From Sinimarinibacterium arenosum (lineage in GTDB: Bacteria; Pseudomonadota; Gammaproteobacteria; Nevskiales; Nevskiaceae), in contig NZ_SUKF01000008.1 of the NCBI RefSeq assembly GCF_005047655.1, positions 186,001 to 250,000 on the forward strand: a stretch of DNA of 64,000 nucleotides, written 5' to 3'. A model generated the notes under the pieces. The model was given only the letters and a program-made list of their open reading frames with translations. It had not been told where the DNA came from and made no database searches. Both the position numbers and the translations under genes were made by a program. Positions 55,889-64,000 of the stretch are shown here, one piece after another. Numbering within the stretch: the first letter of the stretch is position 1; each line of letters begins with the position of its first letter.

Positions 55889-55935
55889 AGCGGGACGACC
55901 CGTTGCCGTCCTCACGCAGAAGCGGGACGACCCGT
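55889..55935 (+). repeat. Paired 15-bp direct repeat before gdnC
   Basis: AGCGGGACGACCCGT occurs exactly at 55889-55903 and 55921-55935, 32 bp apart, in the 99-bp gap between cgdB and gdnC. Each copy contains CGGG-ACGA-CCCG, which can fold into a small hairpin. Could tune gdnC translation or mRNA stability. Confidence 0.7.
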
Positions 55936-55951
55936 CGATGAGATCGATGTC

Positions 55952-58900
55952 ATGTTCAACAAGGTCCTGATAGCCAATCGCGGTGCCATCGCCTGCCGCG
56001 TCATCCGCACGCTCAAGGCGCTCGGCGTGAAGTCGGTCGCGGTGTATTCGGAGGCCGATGCCAATGCGCTGCATGTGAGTCTGGCCGACGAAGCCGTATG
56101 CATCGGTCCGGCGCCGGCGACGGAGAGCTATCTGCGCGCTGAGCGCATTCTGGATGCAGCGCGCGCGACCGGTGCCGAAGCGATCCATCCAGGGTACGGC
56201 TTCCTCTCCGAGAATCCGGACTTTGCCGAAGCCTGTGCCGCAGCCGGCATCGCCTTCGTCGGGCCGACCCCGGAGCAGATGCGCGCGTTCGGCCTCAAGC
56301 ACACCGCGCGCAGCCTGGCCGAGGACAGTGGCGTGCCGATGCTGCCCGGCAGCGGCCTGCTCAATGACGTCGGACATGCGCGCGCCGAGGCCGCACGCAT
56401 CGGCTACCCGGTGATGCTCAAGAGCACTGCCGGTGGCGGTGGCATCGGCATGCGTCTGGTGTGGTCAGACGACGCGCTGGAGGAGGCCTATGCTTCGGTC
56501 GATCGTCTGGCGCGCGCCAATTTCAAGGAAGCCGGCATCTTCATCGAAAAATACGTCGAGGCCGCGCGCCATATCGAAGTGCAGGTCTTCGGCGATGGCG
56601 AAGGTCACGTCATCGCGCTGGGCGAGCGCGACTGCTCGGTCCAGCGGCGCAATCAGAAAGTGATCGAGGAAACGCCGGCCCCCGGCTTGAGCGACGCGCA
56701 GCGTGCGCAGCTGCACTCCGTCGCGGTGCGCTTGATGCAGTCGGTCAACTATCGCTCGGCCGGCACTGTCGAGTTTGTGATGGACGCGAGCACCGGCGCG
56801 TTCTATTTCCTGGAGGTCAACACGCGGCTGCAGGTCGAGCACGGTGTGACCGAACAGGTTGCCGGGGTCGATCTGGTGGCCTGGATGCTGCAGCTGGCTG
56901 CGGGCGATCTCCCGGCGTTGGACGGTTTGCAGCCACGCCTGCGCGGCGCGTCGATCCAGGTGCGTCTGTATGCCGAAGATCCGAACAAGGACTTCCAGCC
57001 GTCGTCGGGACTACTGACCGAAGTGGCGTTTCCGGCGGACGCGCGCATCGAAAGTGCGGTGGTTGGCGGCGCCGAGGTCACGCCGTACTACGATCCGATG
57101 CTGGCCAAGCTGATCGTCACCGCCGACACGCGTGATGCCGCGCTGGAAAAGCTGCAGGCGGCGCTGGCCGCGACGCGCATCGCCGGCATCGAAACCAATC
57201 TCGACTATCTGCGTCAGGTTGTTGGCGACCGCGTTTTTGCTGAAGGCCGCCAGACCACGCGCTACCTGAACAGCTTCCACTATCTGCCGTCCACGATCGA
57301 CGTGATCGAACCCGGCGTGCAGACCTCGGTGCAGGACTGGCCCGGTCGTGTGGGCTACTGGGATGTTGGCGTACCGCCCTCCGGTCCGATGGACGCACTG
57401 GCGCTGCGCATCGGCAACCGGCTGCTCGGCAACGACGAAGGCAGCGCCGCACTCGAATGCACCATGAGCGGACCCAGCCTGCGTTTCAATTGCGACACCG
57501 TGTTTGCGCTGACTGGCGCAGAAACGGCGGCGACGCTGGATGGCGCACCGCTGGCGTACTGGCAGACGCATCGCGTCCGCGCCGGCAGCGTACTCACTAT
57601 CGGTGCGGTCAAGGACGCCGGCTGTCGCAGTTATCTGTGCGTGCGGGGTGGGTTCGACGTGCCGGATTATCTCGGCGCCAAGGCCACCTTCACGCTGGGC
57701 CAATTCGGCGGGCACGCCGGTCGCACGCTGCGAGGCGGCGATGTGCTGCATCTGTGTCCGGCCGCGGAACCCTCGATCGCCGCTGACGCGCACTGGCCGG
57801 CAGCGGCGCGACCGCAGCATGCGCGGCACTGGCAGATCGGCGTGCTCTACGGTCCGCATGGCGCCCCGGACTTTTTCACCGACCCGGACATCGAGCGCTT
57901 CTTCGCGACCGATTGGGAAGTGCACTACAACTCCAGCCGCACCGGCGTGCGTCTGATCGGACCCAAGCCGGAATGGGCGCGCAGCGACGGCGGCGAAGCC
58001 GGCCTGCATCCGTCCAACATCCACGACAATGCTTACGCCATTGGCGCGATCGACTTCACTGGCGACATGCCGGTGATTCTCGGGCCTGATGGCCCCAGTC
58101 TCGGCGGCTTCGTGTGTCCGGCCGTGGTGGTGCAGGCCGAGCTGTGGAAGCTGGGGCAGCTGCGTCCGGGCGACACCTTGCGGTTTGTCCCGGTCGGGGC
58201 GGAGCAGGCGGCGCAGATGCTGGAGGCCCAGGCGGCAAGCCTGAGCTGCGGTGCGCCGCTGGCGCAGCCGCAGACCGAGGCGCTGACGTCTCCGATCCTG
58301 ATGCAGCGTGCCGCTGCGGGTGAGCATCCGCAGGTGATCTATCGGCAGGCCGGCGATGCCTATCTGCTGGTCGAGTACGGGCCGCTGGAACTGGACCTGA
58401 CACTGCGCTTCCGAGCGCACGCGCTGATGGAAGCGCTGCAGGGCTGGCGTGATACCCAGGACAACAGCGGCATCATCGATCTGACGCCGGGCATCCGCTC
58501 ACTGCAGGTGCATTACGATCCGCGCCGACTGGCCCGCACGGCCCTGCTTGAACGCCTGCAGCAGATCGAGGATGCGTTGCCGGCGATCGACGAGAACAGT
58601 GTGCCGACACGCATCGTGCATCTTCCGTTGTCCTGGGACGATGCCGCGACGAAACTCGCGATCGACAAGTACATGCAGTCGGTGCGCAAGGACGCGCCGT
58701 GGTGTCCGAGCAATATCGAATTCATCCGTCGTATCAACGGGCTCGACAGCGTCGACGCGGTCAAGCGCATCGTGTTCGATGCCGCGTATCTGGTGCTGGG
58801 CCTCGGCGACGTCTATCTCGGCGCGCCGGTGGCGACCCCGCTGGACCCGCGGCATCGACTGGTCACCACCAAGTACAACCCGGCGCGCACCTGGACGCCG

Positions 58901-59557
58901 GAGAATGCCGTCGGTATCGGCGGTGCCTATCTGTGCGTCTACGGCATGGAAGGGCCGGGCGGCTACCAGTTTGTCGGTCGCACCGTGCAGATGTGGAACC
59001 GCTGGCGCCAGACGGCCGATTTCGCCAAACCCTGGCTGCTGCGTTTCTTCGACCAGATCCGTTTCTACGAAGTCGGCGCCGATGAGCTGCTGCAGCTGCG
59101 GCAGGATTTCGTCGCTGGGCGCTTCCAGCTGAAGATCGAGCACAGTCGATTCAACCTGGCCGACTACACCCGCTTTCTCGGTGACAACGCTGCGGAGATT
59201 TCCAGCTTCAAGACGCAGCAGCAATCCGCCTTCGACGCGGAACGTGAACGCTGGCGCGCGGCCGGTCAGGCCGAATACGTCAGCGAGGCCGAGGTCGCCG
59301 CAGCCGGCCCCGATAGCGAACTCGACCTGCCGCCCGGCGCGCGCATGGTCACTGCGCACGTGCCGGGCAGTGTCTGGAAGGTGCTGGTGCAGCCGGGTCA
59401 GCGCGTCGCCGCTGGCGAGACCCTGGTGATCGTGGAATCGATGAAGATGGAATTCAGTGTGGTGGCGCCCGAAGCCGGCGAGGTCCTGACGGTGCTGTGC
59501 CGCGAAGGTGCGCCGGTATCGGCGGGCCAGGATGTGCTGACCCTGCAAGTCTCATGA
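55952..59557 (+). CDS. gdnC: Guanidine carboxylase (biotin-dependent, 'urea carboxylase' family)
   Basis: 1201-aa biotin enzyme that carboxylates guanidine using ATP and bicarbonate. Domains: biotin carboxylase (~1-450; [46 protein letters not shown]), KipA/AHS2-like (~475-780), KipI/AHS1-like (~830-1030, with [16 protein letters not shown]), and a C-terminal biotinyl domain with ESMKMEF (biotin Lys1165). Family members are annotated as urea carboxylase, but the guanidine-I riboswitch and adjacent deiminase pair make guanidine the likely physiological substrate. 13 bp before atzF. Confidence 0.93.
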   Translation: MFNKVLIANRGAIACRVIRTLKALGVKSVAVYSEADANALHVSLADEAVCIGPAPATESYLRAERILDAARATGAEAIHPGYGFLSENPDFAEACAAAGIAFVGPTPEQMRAFGLKHTARSLAEDSGVPMLPGSGLLNDVGHARAEAARIGYPVMLKSTAGGGGIGMRLVWSDDALEEAYASVDRLARANFKEAGIFIEKYVEAARHIEVQVFGDGEGHVIALGERDCSVQRRNQKVIEETPAPGLSDAQRAQLHSVAVRLMQSVNYRSAGTVEFVMDASTGAFYFLEVNTRLQVEHGVTEQVAGVDLVAWMLQLAAGDLPALDGLQPRLRGASIQVRLYAEDPNKDFQPSSGLLTEVAFPADARIESAVVGGAEVTPYYDPMLAKLIVTADTRDAALEKLQAALAATRIAGIETNLDYLRQVVGDRVFAEGRQTTRYLNSFHYLPSTIDVIEPGVQTSVQDWPGRVGYWDVGVPPSGPMDALALRIGNRLLGNDEGSAALECTMSGPSLRFNCDTVFALTGAETAATLDGAPLAYWQTHRVRAGSVLTIGAVKDAGCRSYLCVRGGFDVPDYLGAKATFTLGQFGGHAGRTLRGGDVLHLCPAAEPSIAADAHWPAAARPQHARHWQIGVLYGPHGAPDFFTDPDIERFFATDWEVHYNSSRTGVRLIGPKPEWARSDGGEAGLHPSNIHDNAYAIGAIDFTGDMPVILGPDGPSLGGFVCPAVVVQAELWKLGQLRPGDTLRFVPVGAEQAAQMLEAQAASLSCGAPLAQPQTEALTSPILMQRAAAGEHPQVIYRQAGDAYLLVEYGPLELDLTLRFRAHALMEALQGWRDTQDNSGIIDLTPGIRSLQVHYDPRRLARTALLERLQQIEDALPAIDENSVPTRIVHLPLSWDDAATKLAIDKYMQSVRKDAPWCPSNIEFIRRINGLDSVDAVKRIVFDAAYLVLGLGDVYLGAPVATPLDPRHRLVTTKYNPARTWTPENAVGIGGAYLCVYGMEGPGGYQFVGRTVQMWNRWRQTADFAKPWLLRFFDQIRFYEVGADELLQLRQDFVAGRFQLKIEHSRFNLADYTRFLGDNAAEISSFKTQQQSAFDAERERWRAAGQAEYVSEAEVAAAGPDSELDLPPGARMVTAHVPGSVWKVLVQPGQRVAAGETLVIVESMKMEFSVVAPEAGEVLTVLCREGAPVSAGQDVLTLQVS

Positions 59558-59570
59558 GCCGGAGCCCGCG

Positions 59571-61373
59571 ATGAGCGACCAGATTCCTGACAGTCTCGAC
59601 CTGGACACGCTGCGCGCCGCGTATCGCGCGGGTCTCAAGCCCAGCGTGCTGCTCGAGGCCCTGCTGGAACGCGCCGAAAACGATACACGGCATTGCTGGA
59701 TCGCCTTGACGCCGGTCGAGCAGCTGCGCGCGCTGGCGAGCGCGCTGGATGCGCAAGCGCCGGACTCGCTGCCGTTGTACGGCGTGCCGTTCGCGATCAA
59801 GGACAACATTGATCTCGAAGGGCTGCCGACGACGGCGGCGTGCCCCGATTTTGCCTACATGCCCGAGCGCAGCGCCGAAGTCGTCGAACGCCTGATCGCG
59901 GCCGGGGCGTTGCCGCTGGGCAAAACCAATCTGGACCAGTTCGCCACCGGCCTCAACGGCACGCGTTCGCCCTACGGGGTCTGCCTCAACGCCTTCGATC
60001 CGGCCTATGTCTCCGGCGGGTCCAGCTCGGGTTCCGCGGTCAGTGTCGCAACCGCTCAGGTCAGTTTTTCGTTGGGCACCGACACCGCGGGGTCCGGTCG
60101 GGTCCCGGCCGCGTTCAACAATCTGGTGGGGCTGAAGCCGACGCGCGGCCTGATTTCGACGCGGGGCGTGGTGCCGGCGTGCCGCTCACTCGATTGCGTC
60201 TCGATTTTCGCGCTGACGGCGGAAGACGCCGAGCGGGTCTACGGCGTGGCGCTGGGCGGTGACGGTGATCCGGCGTACGCGCGGGCTGCCGAGCCGCATG
60301 GCTTCGATTTCGGACGTGCGCAGGGCTTCCGCTTCGGCGTGCCGCGCGCGGAGCAGCTCCAGTTCTTTGGTGACGCGGCCTACGAGGCGCTGTTCGCTGA
60401 AGCCGTCACCCGACTCGAGGCGCTGGGCGGGACGCGCTGCGAGATCGATTTCGCGCCGTTTCTCGATGCCGCCCGACTGCTCTACGACGGGCCGTGGGTC
60501 GCCGAGCGCTATCACGCAATCCGCGAATTTATCGAGCGCCAGCCGGAATCTCTGCTGCCGGTGATCCGGCAGATCGTCGGTGCCGCGGCATCCCTGCGCA
60601 GCGTTGATGCCTTCGACGCGTTCTATCAGCTGGCAGCGCTGAAGCGCAGCGCCGATGCCATCTGGAAGGATGTCGATGTGGTGCTGACGCCGACCGCCGG
60701 CTTCATCCCGACGATCGAGGCGACCCTTGCCGAGCCGGTACGCCTCAACAGCGATCTCGGGTACTACACCAACTTCATGAACCTGCTGGATTACGCCGCG
60801 GTGGCAATGCCGGCGGGTTTTCGCGCCGACGGCCTGCCGTTTGGCGTCACGCTGTTCGCGCCGGCGCATCAGGACGTGCCGCTGCTGCATCTGGCCGCGC
60901 GCTGGCAGCGCGCGGGCGCGGTGACCTTGGGTGCCACCGCGCAACCGATGCCGCCGCTGGCCGCGGTGGCGCCGGCCGTGCCCAGCGGGCAGGTCCAGCT
61001 CGCCGTCTGCGGTGCGCACATGGCGGGTCTGCCGTTGAATCATCAGCTCACCGAGCGCGGTGCGCGCCTGGTGTGCGCGACGCAGTCGGCGCCGGCCTAT
61101 CGTTTTTATGCACTGGCCGGCGGGCCGCCGTTCCGGCCGGGCATGATCCGCGTCGCCGAAGGTGGTGCTGCGATCGAGGTCGAAGTGTGGGAGCTGCCGG
61201 CGCGCCTGTTCGGCAGCTTTGTGGCCGCAATCCCGGCGCCGCTGGGGATCGGCAAGCTGGAGCTGGCCGACGGTCGCTGGGTGCCGGGTTTCATCTGCGA
61301 GCCGGGGGGTGTGGTTGGCGCTGCCGACATCACGCATCACGGCGGCTGGCGCGCCTATCTGGCTCAGCGGTAG
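59571..61373 (+). CDS. atzF: Allophanate hydrolase
   Basis: 600-aa amidase-signature enzyme that splits allophanate to ammonia and CO2, the last step of the guanidine route. Catalytic triad elements: Lys77 (FAIKDNIDLEG), the GGSSSGS segment around Ser151-155, and Ser175 (DTAGSGRVPAAFNN). A C-terminal allophanate hydrolase domain (~475-600, AVCGAHMAGLPLNHQL) completes the AtzF layout. Stand-alone rather than fused to the carboxylase as in yeast DUR1,2. Confidence 0.95.
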   Translation: MSDQIPDSLDLDTLRAAYRAGLKPSVLLEALLERAENDTRHCWIALTPVEQLRALASALDAQAPDSLPLYGVPFAIKDNIDLEGLPTTAACPDFAYMPERSAEVVERLIAAGALPLGKTNLDQFATGLNGTRSPYGVCLNAFDPAYVSGGSSSGSAVSVATAQVSFSLGTDTAGSGRVPAAFNNLVGLKPTRGLISTRGVVPACRSLDCVSIFALTAEDAERVYGVALGGDGDPAYARAAEPHGFDFGRAQGFRFGVPRAEQLQFFGDAAYEALFAEAVTRLEALGGTRCEIDFAPFLDAARLLYDGPWVAERYHAIREFIERQPESLLPVIRQIVGAAASLRSVDAFDAFYQLAALKRSADAIWKDVDVVLTPTAGFIPTIEATLAEPVRLNSDLGYYTNFMNLLDYAAVAMPAGFRADGLPFGVTLFAPAHQDVPLLHLAARWQRAGAVTLGATAQPMPPLAAVAPAVPSGQVQLAVCGAHMAGLPLNHQLTERGARLVCATQSAPAYRFYALAGGPPFRPGMIRVAEGGAAIEVEVWELPARLFGSFVAAIPAPLGIGKLELADGRWVPGFICEPGGVVGAADITHHGGWRAYLAQR

Positions 61374-61452
61374 TGTTCGAGGCCGTTCGCGGATCGGCCT
61401 GCGCGGTGCGTGCTGCTAGACTCGGAGCCGGTTCAGCTGAACGAGAGTCGCC

Positions 61453-61899
61453 ATGAGAGGCAAGTCACTGCTGATGGCTGCGATGCTGTGCGCGGCCACG
61501 TCTATTGCTCTGGGCGGGCCTGTTTACAAATGGGTCGACACGCAGGGGCGGTATCACTACGGCGATCAGCCGCTTCCGGGCTGGACGCGCGTCGACGTCA
61601 AGCCGATCGGTGGCGGTGCCACGGAGCCGGAACCCACCCCCACTCCCGCGCCGGTCGACGACGCGCCGGCTGGGGAAGATCCCGTGAAGGCGGTGAACGA
61701 CGCAGCCGCAAGCGCGCGGCTGCGGGCGGACGAATGCAAGCGGCGCAGGGAGCAGCTGGAAACCTACCGCAACGCGCCGCGCATCATCGAGCGCGATGAA
61801 AAAGGCCAGGAACGCGAGTACAACGAGGCGCAGAGGCTGCAGTTGCTCGAACAGACCCAGCGACAGGTCACCGAGCTGTGTCGGGACCCGTCCGGGTAG
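61453..61899 (+). CDS. DUF4124-domain periplasmic protein
   Basis: 148-aa exported protein. Signal peptide residues ~1-21, then the DUF4124 core (VYKWVDTQGRYHYGDQPLPG), a Pro/Thr-rich linker (EPEPTPTPAPVDDAPAG) and a charged coiled coil (ARLRADECKRRREQLETYR, RLQLLEQTQRQ). Function of this family is unknown. Convergent with speE, 10 bp apart; outside the riboswitch operon by an 80-bp gap. Confidence 0.85.
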   Translation: MRGKSLLMAAMLCAATSIALGGPVYKWVDTQGRYHYGDQPLPGWTRVDVKPIGGGATEPEPTPTPAPVDDAPAGEDPVKAVNDAAASARLRADECKRRREQLETYRNAPRIIERDEKGQEREYNEAQRLQLLEQTQRQVTELCRDPSG

Positions 61900-61909
61900 C
61901 GGGGTCGAT

Positions 61910-62761
61910 TCAGGCCTTCAGCGCGCGCCGCATGAAGTTCGGCAGCGCAAACGCACCGCGATGGATCTCGGCGTTGTAGTACTGCGTGTCCAGCGCGTCC
62001 AGCGCCGCCGGATCGAGACGCTCGGCCAGCGCGCCGGCCTGCTTGCAGGCGATCGAGCCTGACCACCAGCCCGACGGATAGATCGGCTGCGGAAAGTGCA
62101 ACAGATGCGTCTGGGCAAAGCCGGCGTCGCGCATGGCCTGATGCATTTCGGTTATCAGATCCTGATGCAGCAGCGGCGATTCGGATTGCTGCACCAGCAT
62201 GCCGTCCGCACGCAGCGCACGGATGCAGTCCAGATAGAAGCGCTTGCCGAACAGACCTTCGGCCGGGCCGACCGGGTCGGTCGAATCGATGATGATCAGG
62301 TCGATCGAGCCTTCCGGGGCGTCCTTCATCCACTGGATGCCGTCGCCGAAGAACAGCGTCGCGCGCGGGTCGTTGTTCTTGTCGCACAGCTCCGGGAAAT
62401 ACTGCTCCGACAGTCGCGTCACGCGCTCGTCGATCTCGACCTGGGTTGCGGACTCGACCTCCGGGTGCTTCAGCACTTCGCGCAAGGTGCCGCAGTCGCC
62501 GCCGCCGACGACCACCACGTTGCGGGGGTTCGGGTGCGAGTTCAGCGCCGGATGCGACATCATCTCGTGATAGAGGAAATTGTCGCGCGTCGTGACCATG
62601 GTGCAGCCGTCGATGGTCATCAGATACCCGAACGTCTCGGTCTTCCAGATCTCGATGGACTGGAAGGGCGTGCGCTCCTCGTGGACCTTTTCGGCCTTGA
62701 GAGAAAATGCGCTGCCGGTGGCGTCAACGGCTTCAGTGAACCAGCTGCGATCGAGTGTCAT
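61910..62761 (-). CDS. speE: Spermidine synthase
   Basis: 283-aa aminopropyltransferase making spermidine from putrescine and decarboxylated SAM. Motifs: FQSIEIWKTETFGYLMTIDG, RNVVVVGGGDCGTLREVLKH (SAM-binding loop), VEIDERVTRLSEQYFPEL, IIIDSTDPVGPAEGLF and ADGMLVQQSESPLLH. Length and motifs match E. coli SpeE. Divergent from speA across 71 bp. Confidence 0.95.
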   Translation of the reverse strand: MTLDRSWFTEAVDATGSAFSLKAEKVHEERTPFQSIEIWKTETFGYLMTIDGCTMVTTRDNFLYHEMMSHPALNSHPNPRNVVVVGGGDCGTLREVLKHPEVESATQVEIDERVTRLSEQYFPELCDKNNDPRATLFFGDGIQWMKDAPEGSIDLIIIDSTDPVGPAEGLFGKRFYLDCIRALRADGMLVQQSESPLLHQDLITEMHQAMRDAGFAQTHLLHFPQPIYPSGWWSGSIACKQAGALAERLDPAALDALDTQYYNAEIHRGAFALPNFMRRALKA

Positions 62762-62832
62762 CGGGAGTTTCCTGAGAAGGCTCTAGAATGGCGGAAAATT
62801 AGCGGCGCGAGTATATCGAGTGACGACTTCCG

Positions 62833-64000
62833 ATGAATGACAATCGCCCGGCGTGGACCGCCGCCCAGGCGCGCGACCTGTACAACACCGCCCAGTGGGG
62901 CGAGGGCTACTTTGACGTCAGCGACGACGGCCACCTGCTGGTGCGCCCGTTTCGCGAGCGCTCGCCGGTGGCGATCGACCTGTACGCGCTGGCGCGACGC
63001 CTGCCGGGCGAGGGCCTGGCGCTGCCGGTGCTGCTGCGCTTCTCCAACATCCTGCACGACCGCGTCGACGCGCTGACCGGCGCCTTCGCCGAGGTCATTG
63101 ACGAACTCGGCTATACCGGCAGCTATACCGCGGTTTACCCGATCAAGGTCAACCAGCAGGAAGACGTCATCCGCGAGATCGTCCGCCATGGCGGCGCGCG
63201 CGTCGGCCTGGAGGCGGGCTCGAAGCCGGAGCTGGCGGCGGTGCTGGGCATGGCGCGGCCGGGCAGTATCGTCGTCTGCAACGGCTACAAGGACCGGGCC
63301 TACATCCGCCGTGCGCTGATCGGGCAGAAGCTCGGGCACAGGGTCTACATCGTCGTCGAAAAGCTGTCCGAGCTGCCGCTGGTGATCGCTGAATCGCGTG
63401 CGCTGGGCGTCGCGCCGGTCATCGGTCTGCGCGTGCGCCTGTCCGCCAACTTCACCAGCACCCAGCAGAACACCGGTGGCGAAAAGGCCAAGTTCGGCCT
63501 GACTTCGCCGCAGGTGCTCGAAGCCGTCGAGATGCTGCGTGCGGCCGGGCATATTGCTGCAGTGCAGATGGTGCATTTCCATCTGGGTTCGCAGGTCGCC
63601 AATGTGCAGGACGTCGCGAAGGGGCTGCGTGAGGCGGCGCGCTTCTACGTCGAGCTGCGCAGACTCGGTGCCCCGGTCAATGTGGTGGACGTCGGCGGCG
63701 GGCTGGGCGTCGATTACGAGGGCACCCGCAGCCGCTCGTTCTGTTCGATGAACTACTCGCAGCGCGAGTACGCACGCAACATCCTGCGCACCCTGCAGGA
63801 AGTCTGTGCCGAGTACGACGAGCCGCAGCCCAATGTGATCTCCGAGTCCGGTCGCGCGCTGACTGCGCATCATGCGGTGCTGATCGCCGATGTCGTCGAT
63901 CGCGATGAACTGCCGACGCGCGAGATCGAGCCGCCGGCTGATGACGCGCCGGTGGTCCTGAGCGAGCTGTATGCGCTGTTCGAGCAGATCGATGTGCAGG
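62833..64000 (+). CDS. speA: Biosynthetic arginine decarboxylase, N-terminal part (cut by window edge)
   Basis: PLP-dependent enzyme converting arginine to agmatine in the polyamine pathway. The visible ~389 codons cover the start MNDNRPAWTAAQARDLYNTA, the SNILHDRVDAL region, PLP-lysine motif AVYPIKVNQQED, HFHLGSQVANV and VDVGGGLGVDYEG. The C-terminus lies beyond base 64000. Divergent from speE. Confidence 0.95.
   Translation, partial: MNDNRPAWTAAQARDLYNTAQWGEGYFDVSDDGHLLVRPFRERSPVAIDLYALARRLPGEGLALPVLLRFSNILHDRVDALTGAFAEVIDELGYTGSYTAVYPIKVNQQEDVIREIVRHGGARVGLEAGSKPELAAVLGMARPGSIVVCNGYKDRAYIRRALIGQKLGHRVYIVVEKLSELPLVIAESRALGVAPVIGLRVRLSANFTSTQQNTGGEKAKFGLTSPQVLEAVEMLRAAGHIAAVQMVHFHLGSQVANVQDVAKGLREAARFYVELRRLGAPVNVVDVGGGLGVDYEGTRSRSFCSMNYSQREYARNILRTLQEVCAEYDEPQPNVISESGRALTAHHAVLIADVVDRDELPTREIEPPADDAPVVLSELYALFEQIDVQ

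Noticed and set aside
57011-58420. Long antisense open frame opposite gdnC
   Set aside because: Codon-bias mirror of the guanidine carboxylase gene; no ribosome site or domain.
55952-59557. Naming the large biotin enzyme urea carboxylase
   Set aside because: Domain order fits urea carboxylase, but the guanidine-I riboswitch and the two DUF1989 genes favour guanidine as substrate. Sequence alone does not prove it, so the call rests on context.

Overview
This 64 kb window is a GC-rich chromosomal segment from a gammaproteobacterium. The gene content (pilMNOPQ divergent from a class A PBP, UbiK, ComM, HemW/RdgB/RNase PH, QmcA/NfeD, TorF-type porin, two glnK-amtB pairs) suggests a Nevskiales/Xanthomonadales-like lineage, but the sequence alone cannot fix the genus. 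No rRNA, tRNA, CRISPR array, transposase or phage gene was recognised. Both edges cut genes: pilQ at the left, speA at the right.

Layout. 1-4200: type IV pilus alignment genes pilM-N-O-P-Q on the minus strand. 4369-7413: mrcA (PBP1A) and a small hypothetical. 7458-10396: gltA, a short malic enzyme, rpmE. 10567-16276: five tandem, paralogous, Sec-exported RTX-repeat proteins, each with its own terminator. 16557-19035: hemW-rdgB-rph. 19206-23918: PstS-like protein, outer-membrane barrel and tripartite hybrid kinase, facing three tandem REC-EAL genes (23831-27559), one with a decayed EAL domain. 27697-35375: sufE, qmcA-nfeD, a hemolysin III-family protein, ppk2, the cysC-sat-cysQ sulfate activation operon, and a ferredoxin reductase. 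35392-42017: K+/H+ antiporter, cytochrome c5, TorF-type porin, comM, ubiK, a second CPA1 antiporter. 42270-45940: glnK1-amtB1 and glnK2-amtB2. 45949-61373: a large nitrogen-scavenging locus. 61453-64000: a DUF4124 protein, speE and speA.

The most interesting part is 46-61 kb. A plus-strand operon encodes the carboxylation route of guanidine use: two carboxyguanidine deiminase subunits, guanidine carboxylase and allophanate hydrolase. It is preceded by a sigma-54-type promoter, a clear guanidine-I (ykkC) riboswitch, and a 19-codon leader ORF translationally coupled to the first gene. Divergent from it are a desaturase plus TIM-barrel gene, and an operon of NitT/TauT-type ABC transporter, creatininase-family amidohydrolase, type III glutamine synthetase (GlnT), a NikR-like repressor and possibly a CDGSH protein. 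The transporter operon has a consensus-matching sigma-54 promoter whose predicted start site is covered by a 28-bp dyad with NikR-operator geometry. The NikR-like protein lacks the canonical cysteine metal ligand. I infer a metal- or ligand-gated, nitrogen-regulated uptake and catabolism module for guanidine or a guanidine-related compound.

Five sigma-54-like promoters (TorF porin, glnK1, desaturase operon, ABC operon, guanidine operon), with a near-ideal NtrC dyad upstream of the porin, suggest that nitrogen limitation coordinates the right-hand third of the window.
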